Shown in pieces: positions 1 to 12,760 of a stretch of DNA of 64,000 bases (the stretch's first letter is position 1; each line of letters starts with the position of its first letter). The stretch is from positions 110,129,054 through 110,193,053 of the forward strand of contig OW121846.1 in assembly GCA_933228895.1 (NCBI GenBank), in the 5' to 3' direction. This DNA comes from Platycnemis pennipes (Eukaryota > Arthropoda > Insecta > Odonata > Platycnemididae). The notes below the pieces were generated by a model. That model was not told where the DNA came from, ran no database searches, and saw only the letters and a program-made list of their open reading frames with translations. A program made the translations under genes and the position numbers.

Positions 1-3000
1 TCATACATGCTACAAAAAATAAAACACTGTCGTCCCGGGTTTCGACGAGTGAACGTCATTATCAGGTGAACAGGAGCTGTGTTTCAATTTTTCGTAGGAA
101 GCAACCGGAGGGATGAAGGTTAGAGGTGAAAAAGGGGGCCATCGAATTGGACTTCAACGGCAATGAGAAGGGTGGAAGGCAACAAAAGATTTTGGGCAGG
201 GGATTGGGAAAGGGAAGCAACTGTATTCAGGATGGAGAGTTGCATGTAAACAAATATTCGTTAATCACTGACACTCCTGGGTATTCTCCATACCTCGTAT
301 TTATTGTTATACAGGCGTCAAACTCCCGTTTGATGTAACAAAGACATGAAATATTTATTGTCATTATAACAACTATTGCGCTATGTTCAGGAAAATTTTA
401 GCGAAATTACTTTTATTCTCACGAATATTAATAAAAGCTTAAAAAGGGGGTGTCTCAAAATTATTCTTTGTTCAACCAAAACTTTTATCGCCAGACGAAT
501 GCGTTTAGATCGCTCATTTCCATATGGTCGTGAGTATTTGTACGAACTACTGCGAGAATAAAGTTTTCAACTAGAAAACTATTTCCTACACTTTTCCGGC
601 AACTTCGCCTGAAATATTTTCTGGAAAAATGATTTCTTTGCTATTATTTCCTGAAATCCCTATTGCACTGATTTACGTTCATTGATGATATCGCAATGTT
701 CTGGAACCGATCAGATTGCCAATCAGATAGTGTAAAATATTTTCTCAACGAACTCCATTTCCAAATCTCTTTCTGAACTTTTTCTTAGCTTTTTTAGATC
801 TTAGTTTTTCTTAGTTTTTTAGATCAGTGGTGAACAATAGACACCCCTTTCGTCATGCTGGAAACTCAGTTATACTATTCAGGCAGATAGCGGACACTGC
901 ATCACTCACAAGTTTATGCCTTTTCACTCCTTGGTTCATCGTATGCCTAATGTTTAATTGCTAAAGGAGGATTTCACAAATGAGGTTGGTGGCGTAAAAA
1001 AGATTGTCTTGGAAAACTGTTTTCCCAATAACGGTTTTCCACGTACATACTTGAGAATATAATGTGTAAAAAAAACCGAGGTTGACTCACAATTCAATAT
1101 AGCTATAAGAACGCGTTCCGAGGTTTGATAAGTAATAAGCCTCTATTAATTGTTTAGACTATCATCTATTCCATCAACTTTTAAAGAGAATAGCCTAGTG
1201 GGTTTTTTCATCTGCAGTGGGTGACTCTTGGAAACCTATTCGTAAAGTGCAAGGATAATTTTGACACAATGATATAAAGTTGGATCAGTAGCACCAAGTG
1301 TAGTGACTATGATGGGATCTATGTCAGAGAGACATACAGAAATTGGAACACCGGGATAAACATATTTTATAACCTTTACTAATATATGTGACATAGTCCA
1401 ATTTAGAATGTAATCAATCGAGCTCTAAATGAATTTATAGTTGATGGTCACTCAAAAGATACTGCGGGAAGTCAACCCAACAATGTTGTTAAAGATACAT
1501 CAAAAGCCCCAGCACGGTATGGTGGGCAAGAACATAGACAATAAATAGAGTGATCGATATGAGAAAAGGGAGGTTTGAGGTGCCATTCTTTTGACGCTTA
1601 ATAATGAGGAGCATTGGGGAATGAGGAATATTATCGAAGTCACTGGGAAGTTACTTGGGAGAGATAATACAGATTTAAGGATTTGTTGTAGGTATTCCTG
1701 GATGAAACACTTAATGCACAGGGCATGAGTGAATTTTAGACCAATTCCGGTTTGTTTCCCATGTAACTCGAAATATTTATGCAAGTTGGTGCTGTAGCTT
1801 CCTTGAATGGGATTGGTTTGAAGTAGGAGGCTATATTGCACATTGCGTTGCCGTGTTTTCATGGAGTAAATTTTTGTTTATTGAGAAGCTAGTAGTGTAG
1901 TGACTAATATAATGACTATTTACTCGAGGATAATGAGTGCTTGGTAGAAAGTCACCCCCTGCCATGCCTTTTTGTGAAGGCCTGTAAGGATACACTAAAT
2001 ATGAAGATGATGTATTATTTTAGGAAAGAATGTTAGTGACTCAAGTTAGTCAACTTACAAACTAAACAATTCCTGACACTTTTGGAAAAATAGCATGTTG
2101 CGCATTATTTCAATTTCAACCTTAGTTTTGATAGTTTTTGACCGAACACGCATCACCTCTGGTAAATATTATTTCCGGTTGTTTGTCACTTTTTAAATAG
2201 CCCATCAAAATGAAAGGAAAATTACCCAATCTTGGCCAAAAGCAATTAAATACACTAGCATCTGCAAGGATGTCGTGAAATTAAAAGATCCGGTGCAATT
2301 TGAACTAAATGAAATTCACAGTCAGAGGTTGACAGTTATTTCCGGGGAAGGATTTTTTGAGGCCATCCGTCAGCAATAAACACATTCCTTGAAACGGATA
2401 TGGAGGATGTATCCAGAGTGAAAACCAAATACACTTTTTTACTCATTACATCAGTAAATCCATGAAGAGTGTCGCAACATATTACCTAACTATTAGCATT
2501 AAATGGCCTCCAAATATCCTTGATTTTGCAGGGTAAAATATGTCTAGTTTCTAGCTTAATAATAAGGTTTCTGAAGCTAAGTCGTTATTCGTACATTTTT
2601 GGTCACATTTTTAGATAACGAGTTTTTAACAAAAAGAATAAATGGTCCTTACTTGAGGAGACATGAGACCTTGCCTTCTTTCATCAAATCCCTTGTCAAT
2701 GTTAATCACAATTGATTAAAAACAGAAATATATCTAACTTCTTTTTCACTAACGTCTTTTGAAAGTACCTAAAATTATAATGCATGCATCTATTTTAATA
2801 ATTGAGTGATAATAAACATTTGACGATCAGGAAACAGAAATTGTAGGAGTTCGAAGGCATGCGTAGACTATTTTACGCTGCATTCACGGACAACCTGGTA
2901 GTTTTAGGTTCATAAATAAACGCATCCCTAAAATATTATATATCCTACGTCAGCTGCCATGAACATGATGCTTGATAGTCTCGCCCATTCAAACCAGCCA

Positions 3001-3670
3001 CTCCACATTCGGCCGTGTTAAACTTCGGGCCACGGTATAAGTATGGTCATTGTTCCATCCCTAGTGACGGGTTAGTATCCACATTCATAGTCAAGGCAAT
3101 GTTACATGGCCGTTATAAGACGGGCTAAGATGACACATATACATATGTTCTCCAAACTATTTCGCACTACTTCGTTTCGATCACGTGCTTCAACGCCCAT
3201 CTGTACTAAATGAAGGCAAATAATAGTGACTAAATTTTTTTTAAATGTTTATATTTCAAAGAATATTAATTAAGATTCTTACCAGGAATTTTCTCCCTTT
3301 ATACCGCTAAAGTTGTAAATCGTCATTTACGTAAAGCATTCGGCCTGTCATAGTAATTTGAATGTTAGAACTCCGTGGAAGATAACCACCAAATTAAAGA
3401 TTATTGTTCATTAATATCCCACTATAATAGCAGTACTAGAATTGAATTTTTGGTCCATCGACATCAACGGTCATTCAGCACCTTCATTGTCCAGATTATT
3501 CCTTTTGTAGGTATAACAGTGTACCTAAAAAGCAGACTAGGGATTATCACGAATTTGTTTCATACATCTGGGATGATACGGCTCGGGCGTGTGTTAAAAT
3601 GTTCCAGCTGGATTGCCTCTATATTTTTGAGAAAAGGTTTGTCTCATGGAGAAACATTACAACATTATTG
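1..3670. other. No gene recognised
   Basis: AT-rich sequence with scattered stops in all frames. The longest open frame is about 120 codons on the minus strand (1500-1862), which is rich in hydrophobic and serine residues and shows no motif I can name. I see no clear terminal repeats, tRNA-like box or LINE tail. It is probably old decayed repeat or intergenic sequence. Confidence 0.4.
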
Positions 3671-3682
3671 ATAATTTTTCCG

Positions 3683-3994
3683 TCATCTGTCATCACCTAA
3701 TGCCTTGTTCAGTTCTACGGGTATTCTAAAGCGTTCATGCAGCACCTGGTATTTAATGCAGTCAAGTAGGAGGTGTCTTATGGTCAAAAGACAATTACAT
3801 TCCAGACTAGTATGTGGTTCTTTCTCTGCTTTGAATAGATGGGAGTGTGTTATTGCAGTATGGCCTATCTTAAGTCGTATAGTTACCACTTCGTCCCGCC
3901 GGTTATTCCTTACCGAGGACGCCCAGGATTTGAAAACGCTATTAACTTCACGAAGTTTATTTTGTGCTGTGATGCACCATGCCATACCCCACAA
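3683..3994 (-). pseudogene. LINE ORF2 C-terminal tail
   Basis: A 103-codon open frame contains RLKIGHTAITHSHLF, ECNCLLTIRHLLLDC and a terminal hydrophobic helix. This matches the C-terminal zinc-knuckle-like region (RLRIGHT...C..C..TV.HIL..C) of RNase H-bearing LINEs. It directly follows the RNase H relic and closes the element. Confidence 0.75.
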
Positions 3995-4099
3995 TTTCAG
4001 AATTGGTTTCTTTAGATAGATGGATAGATAAGCGTCTTTATTGAGGCGAGATTGAGACTAATAGTCCCCCCTCTTCCATGTATCCCCTAAAGTTAAACC

Positions 4100-4540
4100 T
4101 TTAGAGTCAACTTTAAATCGTAGAATGGGATCTTATCACTAAAGATCTCATCTTTGTTGAGGGCTGCTTTCGCCGCAGTATCAGCCATTGCAATTCACCT
4201 ACGTGTCCAAGAGTCCATATGAATCTAATTTTGATCCATTTTGTTTCAAGAAAGATAACGTTAGATAATATGTCTTTAGCTGTAGTGTGCAAAGGGGAGG
4301 GACTACATATGGTCTGAAGTGCACTTCGCGAGTCCGAACAAATTAAAAATGATGTGTTCATTTTATTGGAGACAGGAGATGAGAACTTTAATGGCGAACA
4401 ACTCTACTGTGAATACGATGCACATTGGATGCAGCCTAATGGAAGCCGATTCCGGAGAAACGTAAGCGCATCCGCGCGCGGTATTGCTCTTTGAGCCATC
4501 AGTAAAAATGTTCTCATGGTCTGCGAAACTTGCTAGTACC
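4100..4540 (-). pseudogene. LINE ORF2 fragment: RNase H domain (frameshifted)
   Basis: Minus-strand translation shows, in shifting frames, the ordered landmarks of a LINE RNase H. There is FTDGSKS near 4510 (first catalytic Asp), VELFAI (Glu) near 4400, CSDSRSALQ (second Asp) near 4340, a W-x-LGHVG block near 4205, and ADTAAKAAL just after it. Frameshifts separate these blocks, so no active enzyme is made. In intact elements this domain removes RNA from the RNA-DNA hybrid after target-primed reverse transcription. Confidence 0.7.
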
Positions 4541-4639
4541 TCTTAAGTACGCAGCCTTAGTTCGCTGGAAATATTCAAAGATCTAGATCCCATGCAATTC
4601 ATTAAGCAATGTACTTCAGGAGCGTCTCATGGGGGATAC

Positions 4640-5125
4640 TTAAAAGTATTCTAAGGGATGAACCTTAGGAATATCAATGCCTAAGTTAGCCATTGAAATT
4701 TTCAAACGTACGGCAAGGGGTGGAGTGACCCTCAGTTGTTGATTAAAGACTTCAATATAACGCGGGTTGAAAATTATATTAAAACATGGGTGAGTTCGTA
4801 CGGCTAAAATCTTGCAAATGTTATTGCACATTAAAATCTTTCTCCGGTCCTCTAAAGGAGGTTCTCCGGCGTCACTATATACACTTAGAACTGAACTTGT
4901 TCGGGAGGCTCCAGTTACAAGTCTCAGGCCAGTGTTGTGTACAAAGGACAGCGGCTTTAAAAGACTCTTTCTCGACGACGAATATATAAAACAGCCGTAG
5001 TCCAGTTTTGGCCTCACCAGGGCTTTGTATATGCGAAGCACTGTGGTTCTATCAGCACACCAGGACGATCCACTTAAAAACTCTAAAATATTTAAAGTTT
5101 TGTGGCATACATTTCTAGTATGCAC
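4640..5125 (-). pseudogene. LINE ORF2 fragment: RT thumb and connection region
   Basis: A 161-codon open frame matches the post-catalytic part of a LINE reverse transcriptase. It begins with a stretch like KTLNILEFLSGSSW, followed by ADRTTVLRIYKALVRPKLDYG, a signature of Jockey/I-type elements in which a histidine- and arginine-bearing helix precedes 'KLDYGC'. It then has TGASRTSSV and a GEPPLEDRR motif. The catalytic FADD block would lie upstream and is absent, so this is a 5'-truncated remnant. The next domain downstream on the same strand is RNase H. Confidence 0.75.
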
Positions 5126-5448
5126 TATTCAACAATAATAATTAACACCATCGCAAGTCATCAAACAATCACAGAAACAATCGCAAGTCATAGTCGATGT
5201 TACGTGCCTTCCTCACAAAAAGCAAAAACTAATGTTACCATCTACAATAATTGTTTTGCATTCATTGACTTAGACTCCCGTTTTTCAGCTTAAATAAGTA
5301 GATAATTATTGTCAGTAAATTCACCAATTTGGGAACAGAATGTCGTAGAGACGACCTCTAAACCTGTGGAGTGGTCGTAAATTACTACGTAATAAAATAA
5401 TGGATAGACATGTTAATGATATGAGGATGTGCAGATAAAATATTGTAC

Positions 5449-6101
5449 GATAATTTTGAATACCATTATGATAAAACATTTTTTGCGAAAAATGATTACA
5501 TAGGTACCATTAAAATCTATAATGTCAAAATATTGTAGATAAGTATTAAACACAGTTACGAGCCTTACACAAGTCTGCTGAGATTAAATTGATCGCTTGT
5601 CTTAGCATTAGTGGCTATAGGGACAGTCAGTCTAGATCTATGAGGACGTCATTGACATGTCACGACATGACTTGCCACTGCTTAGTTCAGTGTTGAAAAT
5701 CAGTCTAGCTTTACGCTGGCTGCTACATTTGAACTGTCAGAACTAGCCTTTCGACTTGCACACAGTGCTGCTGTTTTCCATCCGTGCCTATTTGTTGTGA
5801 ATATAGTAATAATGCTTCGTACGCCTTTTGCTGCGTGTGCGATGAAATGGCTTTTAAATCAAAGAGAAATGTAATAGCCCTTAATAAAAATACCATGGAC
5901 TTATTTTCGGTAGTGAGAAAGCAGTTATTGGCATGTATTTTCAGTTAACATGGTTTCGAGAGAACCGACAAATCACACTTAGACTCGTAATTCAACAGGA
6001 ATCACAAGTAATTCAGAACGAATTTTAAGATACCCAAATTGAATTAACTATTACACTATGAATTTGAATACCTTTATGATAAAATAATTTTTTGCGAAAT
6101 T
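5449..6101 (+). repeat. Pair of short direct repeats (about 40 bp)
   Basis: The run 5449-5490 (TTTGAATACC, then ATGATAAAA, then TTTTTTGCGAAA) recurs with a few changes at 6061-6101. About 570 bp separates the copies. They could be ends of a small decayed element, but no target duplication is evident. Confidence 0.35.
5816..5950 (+). pseudogene. Possible relic of a TE-associated CxxC protein
   Basis: A short plus-strand frame reads FCCVCDEMAFKSKRN and continues about 25 codons without a stop. It resembles the start of a zinc-binding domain (pattern FCYxCGExTFKxxKRN) that I recall as a multicopy, apparently mobile-element-linked family in arthropod genomes. The glycine of CxxCG is replaced by aspartate and the downstream part of the domain is missing. 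This recognition is from memory of a pattern, so it is weak. Confidence 0.3.
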
Positions 6102-6119
6102 ATGTTTATTTATATAAAC

Positions 6120-9100
6120 AAATACCGAAAATTGTGTTGCCAAGTTTATTTCATTTAGGAAAATATGACGAAGATACGAAGACCTGGGTCAATGGCGTCA
6201 CCATACCGTTCATCCTGTCCAACGAAACGCTGGTCTCGGCGGATCAATTAGCCGAGCGTGCGTAACGCGTGCCAAGAATGAGAACCATGCAGTTAAAGCT
6301 GTCAACAGGTATGCTGGCTCTAGACTCTCACACAAGACAATGGAACGAGAGCCACGAGAGAAAAGTGAGAGTTGATCCCACCGAATGAAATCGGCGCGCA
6401 GTTCTACAAGACTTGACCTCTTCTCCGACTGATGGATGCGTCGTTGTGCTCGCATTCTTTTGGGATATTTTTTTCAGATTTTCTGCGCACAGAGCAAATT
6501 TCCCGATAGTATCTGTGTTTTTAATCCCTGAGTCCTAATCTGTGCTCGTTGCGCAACATTCATCACCAATACCAAAACCATCAATAGGGAAGGAATGAAT
6601 GAAAACGTGATATGACTCTACCATATGATTTTCCTACATACGATTCTACGGCGAGCGTTTCAAATATCTTGTAAAATATTGCTGTGCAATTTTTGCTGAC
6701 GTTTTCTTCAGATTTAAAATGTCCCGCTACAGAAATACATACGCTGATGTGAACGATACTGTCTGGGTTATTCAATTTGAACTTCAACATTTTCTGACAA
6801 AGAACCAATTTTCGGAAAAAAATAGTGGAGTGATTCACTAGTAGGCACTTCAGAAATATTGGATGGCATGACCAAATTCCACTTTCTGTACTTGACCTCA
6901 ATTACTACTCACGCTGTAGTTCCCTTTTAATTACAATAGAATCTATTCTTCTTTATAAAAATGAAGACTATCGAAGAAAGGCTTTTATTAATCTTCAGCG
7001 AAAATTAGTGGTTTAAAATTACCCGAGCCATTTTTTATTATAAAAGACCAGCCTTAACCACAATTTTTCTCTCCGTCAGATTATCTAAAACACTCTCAAA
7101 CACAACCCACTACTCCTCATTTTGTTTTTGTTCAGCCACCTGGGACTTGATGGATCAACTCGTTTTTATCGAAGTAATACTTGAATCACATTATACATCC
7201 ATCTGATTATGACTGTATAAAAGCATCTATTCCAGAGAAGCAATAGAAGTTGAACACTTATGGAACCAGGAAGTAAATATAGTGTCAGCACACAAGTATT
7301 TGCGTTCAAATAATGCATTACTGCATTATATTCTAAAAGGCATCGTCCCAATTCAATATTTTACTTTCCTTTACAGCAAGCTGTAGTAAATGCCCTCCTT
7401 GTCCAGATAAAGATCCATCACCACAATTGGCTCTTACCTGCAAACGAAAATATGAAAATGTTATTAGTTTATATTTAACTTATAAATAAACTATTCATGA
7501 ATAAATGAATAAAATATTAAATCAACTGTCAAATGGTCTGAAAAAAACTACCAAATGTGTACGAATTTCGACCGTATACTATATTTTTATTGATCTTACT
7601 TGACTGCTCAAAGAACTTCACAATGGCGATTCACGGTTAATGTGACGGAATTTGTACGGTATGGTACGCCCAGCAAAAAATTCCATTTAACACTGCATAA
7701 GGAAGTCATTTCAGTGCGACGCACTTCACCAATCGCAGGAAAATCGAGAAGAGAAGTATCAGATGAAACAAGGACAGTAGAAAAGCTGGCTTAGTAGAGA
7801 ACAGCTACACAGTATCAAAGTGTCCACCAATAATCCACAGTCTGCTAAAATTCTTATATTTAACCCGTATCGAGGTAGTTTAACTACGCCGAAATGTCTT
7901 ATATATCAGCTGACAAGAGGATACTTCTTCAAGAAGACCCTTCCCTACTTCTCAATCAACGAATCCAAAACAATTGATGAGAATTCTAAGCGAAGAGTAT
8001 TTAATCAAATTTGCATTGGATTTGTTGCATTTGTATCTTATCAGGTATTTCCGGGATTTTAGTCTTCAAAATCGAAGAGATTGAATGGAAACCTTTTGTA
8101 AAGTCGCCTTGTCACCGAAATGTCCGAAGTGAGTCTGATACAATATTTTAATCTCCTACATTCAATATTTTTCCAACATGCAGTATTTTCACGTATTTCA
8201 TGATTGCACAACTGGTCAAGAGCACTCAGAACGTAGATTTTCATTTCCCATGATTACAAGGCCTGAATTAACTAAAAGAGAATGGAACCTGGGAGACAGG
8301 ACTAAAGACCTATTCCCGATGCTTCCTTTTGGCGCGCCCATTGCCGGGTGAATTGCGGTGCGTTCCTAGTACGAGCACACTTGTTATCCACTCTATCCCC
8401 TGTAAACATTTCATTCAGTAATGAATGAGCCTTGTGCACTAGCATGTACCGCTCTACTTCGTCTAAAAGCGTCCACGCACGACACAAAACGACACGAAAA
8501 TAAACTGAAGGCATCACAGGCCTATTACCTATTCAAATACCCCAGCGATCTCCATGCTGTTCACTGAACCACACCGGCGCGAGCGATGTAAACATGAGAG
8601 ATGATGGAAGCACTGCCTCGCGCTCAGGCCCGAAGGCCAACTCCCCTCATCTCTTGGGCGGAGCCATGGGATTTTTTGGGATCCATCCAGTTGGCAAGCC
8701 GCGTTTCCTTCCAGCCCACTCAAATAACTGATTGGTGTTAAGGATGAGTAGAGGCCATTAAGGAACCTCAAACCCCGCCGCCTCCACTGTCCACAGAGCT
8801 CTTTTTCAGGGGTCGTCCCCGTCGAATCATGCAAAATATTGCAACCCAAGAGCTCGTTCACGCGGCTTCTTTGAGGCCGCTCGTATTTGCGTCGCGTCGC
8901 CCGCCTCAGGAATATGAGAATGAAAAAATATATATTTTGGTAACGCTGGGGACGCTGTGTGTGGGGGTATGTGGTGTCACTCACGCCTTGAACACTGACC
9001 CAATTGAACCCAAAGTGAGTGAGTAGGCTGGCTTAGAGTATTTGATAGGGGGAATGGATGATTCATTAAATGATCGAGGAATTCCACTGATCCTGACGCA

Positions 9101-9360
9101 TATTTCGGCGCAGTAAAAGAGTGTCTCCGCCAGTATTCGGTAAGTGAGCACAAAGTCGTCAAGAGGATAAAGTCGTCCCTCACTAGACTGCGCACGGGAT
9201 ATATAATAGGAATCTCAAAATAGTTTGGGCATGCCTCATGTATTTCAGTGCATGCTTGAAGCTTGCTTCCACCTCACGAGTTCCATTTTTAATGGAGTGA
9301 ATGGCACGTGAGAACTACTTCTTTTCGATCCGCCTCAGAGAATCGCCCGAAATAATCCAG
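6120..9360. other. No gene recognised
   Basis: Mostly AT-rich with two GC-richer patches (about 6200-6460 and 8320-9010). The patches contain short open frames, for example 151 codons on the minus strand at 8529-8984, with no domain I recognise. I saw no LINE tail, SINE box or terminal inverted repeat here. Confidence 0.35.
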
Positions 9361-9365
9361 AGCAG

Positions 9366-9445
9366 AGTGGTCTGCGCATTGCCTTGGTTAGCCATAGGTT
9401 GCCGGTTCAAGGCAGGGGAAATACCGGTCCGGAAGACTGTTAAAC
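9366..9445 (+). repeat. tRNA-like SINE fragment
   Basis: A tRNA-like box arrangement is visible: an A-box-like TGGTCTGCGCATTG region followed about 30 bp later by a B-box-like GGTTGCCGGTTCAAGGC. There is no clear body or tail, so it is either a decayed SINE head or chance. Confidence 0.35.
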
Positions 9446-9959
9446 TAGCAGAAATTTTCAAAGCTCTCAATGTGAAATCAGCGTGATGGTGTAAACCTAC
9501 CTCAGCGAGGGTGTAAACACTTTCTCATGCTAACTAGTTAATTTTTAGCTTAGCTAACTAAATCAGTTCCAATTTCGTTAAAAAAACAGCGGGAGTTGTT
9601 GAAATTCCATGATGTCATCATTGCACCTTCGATGTCTATCCTAAAATTCTCATTCTTGGAGGTTACTGCAAATTATTGTAAATTTAAATCGATCAAAACC
9701 CAGCTTTTATCAGTAATACACGGCATAACAGGACTATATCAAATTAGGAGAATAATCTGTTTCCTAGACGTGCATCTCAGTGAGCCATGGTGATAGCAGA
9801 CTTCCTCTGAACGTTATAAAATTGACAAGTAACATAGCTTTCAAGAGTTCATGATTCAGGTGTTCAGAGCCTTATGCTCCATAAGCCAATGGAATTATTT
9901 TTTTGGAATCATTTGTAGTGTCCTCTTGATTTTTGCTAAGACTTTTCCTCCGTCAAAGT

Positions 9960-10398
9960 CCGGATGCCGAACTGCATGAGTCGGCTATAAAAATATAACG
10001 CTGAGTGGATCATGACACCGTATACTGCGTAATGTTATTTGCTATGTAATATTATTATTCAAATCCAGGTTTTTCCTTTTCTGTTTATTACTGTCAAATG
10101 TTTCGTAAAATTTAATATTAGGTAATCCTTAATTTTGCAAAATTGTACAATCGCATCACTGGCTCATTTTATTGAGTTACTTTATCCATTTATTTTGTTA
10201 TTTAGTAACTTTATCCTTCCGCAGTAGTTGATCTCTGAAATGGTTAATTGTGATGTCATTTGTTTTTCTGTATCATTCTCTTCTGATCGTATGCACTTAG
10301 TTAAGCAAATACTTAATTCTGTTTTCACTGCCGAGCCAAATTGTGTAAAATGATTTATGTTCCATAGGACAAGGTCCTAGAACAATAAACTTTATTAT
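9960..10398 (+). mobile_element. 3' end of a LINE with (ATT)n tail
   Basis: An AT-rich 3' untranslated-like stretch ends in a block with CATAGGACAAGGTCCTAGAA (itself a short dyad), then AATAAACTTTATTATTATTATA. The trinucleotide tail, the polyadenylation-like AATAAA just before it and the lack of coding sequence fit a 5'-truncated Jockey/RTE-type LINE insertion. No coding domain is left to assign the clade. Confidence 0.55.
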
Positions 10399-10544
10399 TA
10401 TTATACTAAAATTGGGAGAATGCGACCGATAACTATGGTTATTGGAGCCAGTAATGATAGGTAGGTGGTTGCATACAGGCAGGAATTTTCCAGGGAGGAA
10501 TGGCCAAACCCGGTGTCGGTATTAGCCTGCTCATGATGAAAGTC

Positions 10545-11075
10545 TAGCTACTAAAAGGCCGCGAGATTGAATCCCATTTAGGGCATTTTTACAATATTTT
10601 ATTGCCTCACAAATAATTTAATCAAGTAGGATAATGCTTTTTCATCTTGTCGGTAATTGTATCCGACTGCAAGGAGCTGGACCTTGAATGAAAGGGATTG
10701 GGTTGGAGTGCTGGCTAGAATACTGACCTCATACCGTGCGGGCCCCATAGGTTCTTTGGTACAGAACCCCATTTTACAAATGAAGTACTAATGATTAATT
10801 ACTTTTCTCGGAGCACTAAGTTACGGACCGGTATACTACCGAAACATCCTTCTACTGTCCGCAGTTATAACCCCGGGCCCGCAGGGTATGAGGTCAGTAT
10901 TCTAGCCAGCACTCTAACCCAATCCCTTTCATTCAAGGTCCAGCTCCTTGCAGTCGGATACAATTACCGACAAGATGAAAAAGCATTATCCTACTTGATT
11001 AAATTATTTGTGAGGCAATAAAATATTGTAAAAATGCCCTAAATGGGATTCAATCTCGCGACCTTTTAGTTGCTA
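10545..11075. repeat. Foldback element, 201-bp arms
   Basis: The left arm 10545-10745 is repeated inverted at 10875-11075 with about 4-5 mismatches over 201 bp, around a 129-bp spacer. The outer part of each arm has a tRNA-like stretch (GCGAGATTGAATCCC, resembling a B box), which suggests two SINE-like units facing each other. A transcript would form a long hairpin. Confidence 0.85.
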
Positions 11076-11196
11076 GGTCAGTACATTAATCGACCTAGCT
11101 ACCGTTTAGTTGTTAATTAATTTTCGGCGCAAATGCAATGAGAAAATCAGAAAAATATCCTTTCCATGTTAAGGCGAAATTCTAAATAAGCCGCTA

Positions 11197-11497
11197 GTAT
11201 ATGAGATGCGAGCGGGCTTTGGCTATGGAACAGGATCTTGTGCTGAGAAAATCTTTGAGATTTATGATGTGGCTTGAAAGTAATACGGGCCAAAGATCAA
11301 CACAAAAAGAGCAGTTAAAAAAGTGAAAAAAACGTTTTTTACGAAAAGTATATGAGATGCAAGCGGGCTTTGGCTATGGAACAGGATCTTGTGCTGAGAA
11401 AATCTTTGAGATTTATGATGTGGCTTGAAAGCAATACGGGCCAAAGATCAAGACAAAAAGAGTAGTTAAAGAAGTGAAAAAAAAACGTTTTTTTGGA
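11197..11497 (+). repeat. Tandem duplication, period 151 bp, two copies
   Basis: A unit starting GTATATGAGATGC at 11197 restarts at 11348 and is over 95% identical by eye. It ends in an A-rich then ACGTTTTTT stretch near 11497. Only two copies are present. No coding potential is seen. Confidence 0.9.
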
Positions 11498-11654
11498 GCT
11501 TCAAAGCTAAATTTTATAAGGTTTTTTCTGACCTATCTTAAACCTAAGTCAAACATGGCATCCATGCCTGAAACGAGATTCGAAACCATATCGCTCACTT
11601 TCCAAACCAATCGTTACTGACTTGGCTACTTCAGCCGACCAAGGAAACTATGGT

Positions 11655-11770
11655 AATGAGATTTCATGAGCAGAGTGTGGAAAGCTAGGCTAATTGATTC
11701 GGAGGATGAAGTCGGGTTATGTAGAGGGAGCATAAGGGAAAGAATCGAATTTGCAAAAGCATTGTATTCG
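11655..11770 (+). mobile_element. Tiny RTE-type LINE relic
   Basis: The plus strand carries a fragment reading RIEFAKALYS, similar to the 'RI..AK.AF..K' helix after the RT domain of RTE-type LINEs. It is very short and decayed. Confidence 0.3.
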
Positions 11771-11851
11771 GTAAAATAAAATCTTAGACATGGACCTCTA
11801 GGCCCTGTTACGTGATAATTGGTGGACGCTGACCGTGGAGGTTAAGGAACA

Positions 11852-12760
11852 TATACATCTACATAATACTCCGAAAGCCACCATAAAAATGTGGCAGGGA
11901 ATTAATTCGACCAAACATGCAATACATATCATGCTTAAAAATATTAGTGTCTATATTCTTGTTTGGACTTAACAATTTAACAAAAAAGATTAGAATATCA
12001 AAGCAAGCATGTAAAAACCTGCTTTAGTTGGGTTAGATTAAAGTTCTTATACCAATATGCAACTATCTATGCTGTCCGTTCATAAAATTATATAGACATA
12101 CACTATTGAACATATTTACAGCTATACATATTCCTAATTGTACGAGGAAAGAAGAACATAGAGTCTCTGTCGGTTTGGCAATCAATTTCTCTAATTTTAC
12201 TATCATGGTCCAGTCTACTGTAGTAAGTTGGAGTTCGCAAAATATTTTTAACATCATCAGTGAAAACATTGTCTTGGCATTTAGTTAAGAGATTTAGTCT
12301 AAATTTAAACGTATTTTATTTCTCGTATATGATCATCACATTTGCTATGAACTTCTTTAATGAATCCCAGTTAACGATTAGCTACACCAATTATTTTACG
12401 AATGTGTTTTCCCAAAAGGTATTAAATGGATTCCACGTTTGTTAGTTCATCCTTCCTTATGTAGTGAGTGCTAGGACAGGAAATGTTATTTACCCAAAAA
12501 TTCATTACTGCACATTTTTTCAAATTTAATCGCAACTGCCATGCATCACCAGTTTTCAGTCGCTTGTAGGTCATCATTCAAATATTCCTTATATCCCTGT
12601 ACACTACGACGTCATCGGCCAGTAGTCGAGGCTAACTTTTTACCACGTTATTGAAATATTTATGTACTGAAGGAACAAGAGTGGACCTACTACACTACCC
12701 TGTAGCACACACGAAGTGAATTCATTGCCGAGGAGGTAACACAATACTATTTTCGGAATG
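11852..12760 (-). mobile_element. CR1-type LINE relic
   Basis: On the minus strand the order is CVLQGSVVGPLLF (12640-12720, the RT 'GVPQGSVLGP' motif), then DDVVVYRDIR near 12600 (the catalytic ADD box, first residue altered), then after a gap the C-terminal REIDCQTDR near 12150. The 3' end at 11852-11900 has the family's terminal block with CATCTACATAATA. About 150-200 bp coding for the 'SLVRPHLEY' region is missing near 12310, an internal deletion. Stops and frameshifts make it dead. Confidence 0.75.

Larger units (their letters stand above)
3680..5125 (-). mobile_element. LINE relic (RT C-terminus, RNase H, C-terminal tail)
   Basis: Read on the minus strand, three consecutive coding pieces follow the order of a non-LTR retrotransposon ORF2: the end of the RT, an RNase H domain, then the cysteine/histidine-rich C-terminus. 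An RNase H downstream of the RT is characteristic of the I, R1, Loa and part of the Jockey group. The copy is 5' truncated near 5125 and broken by frameshifts and stops, so it is dead. No poly-A or short tandem tail is obvious at the 3' end near 3680. Confidence 0.75.
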
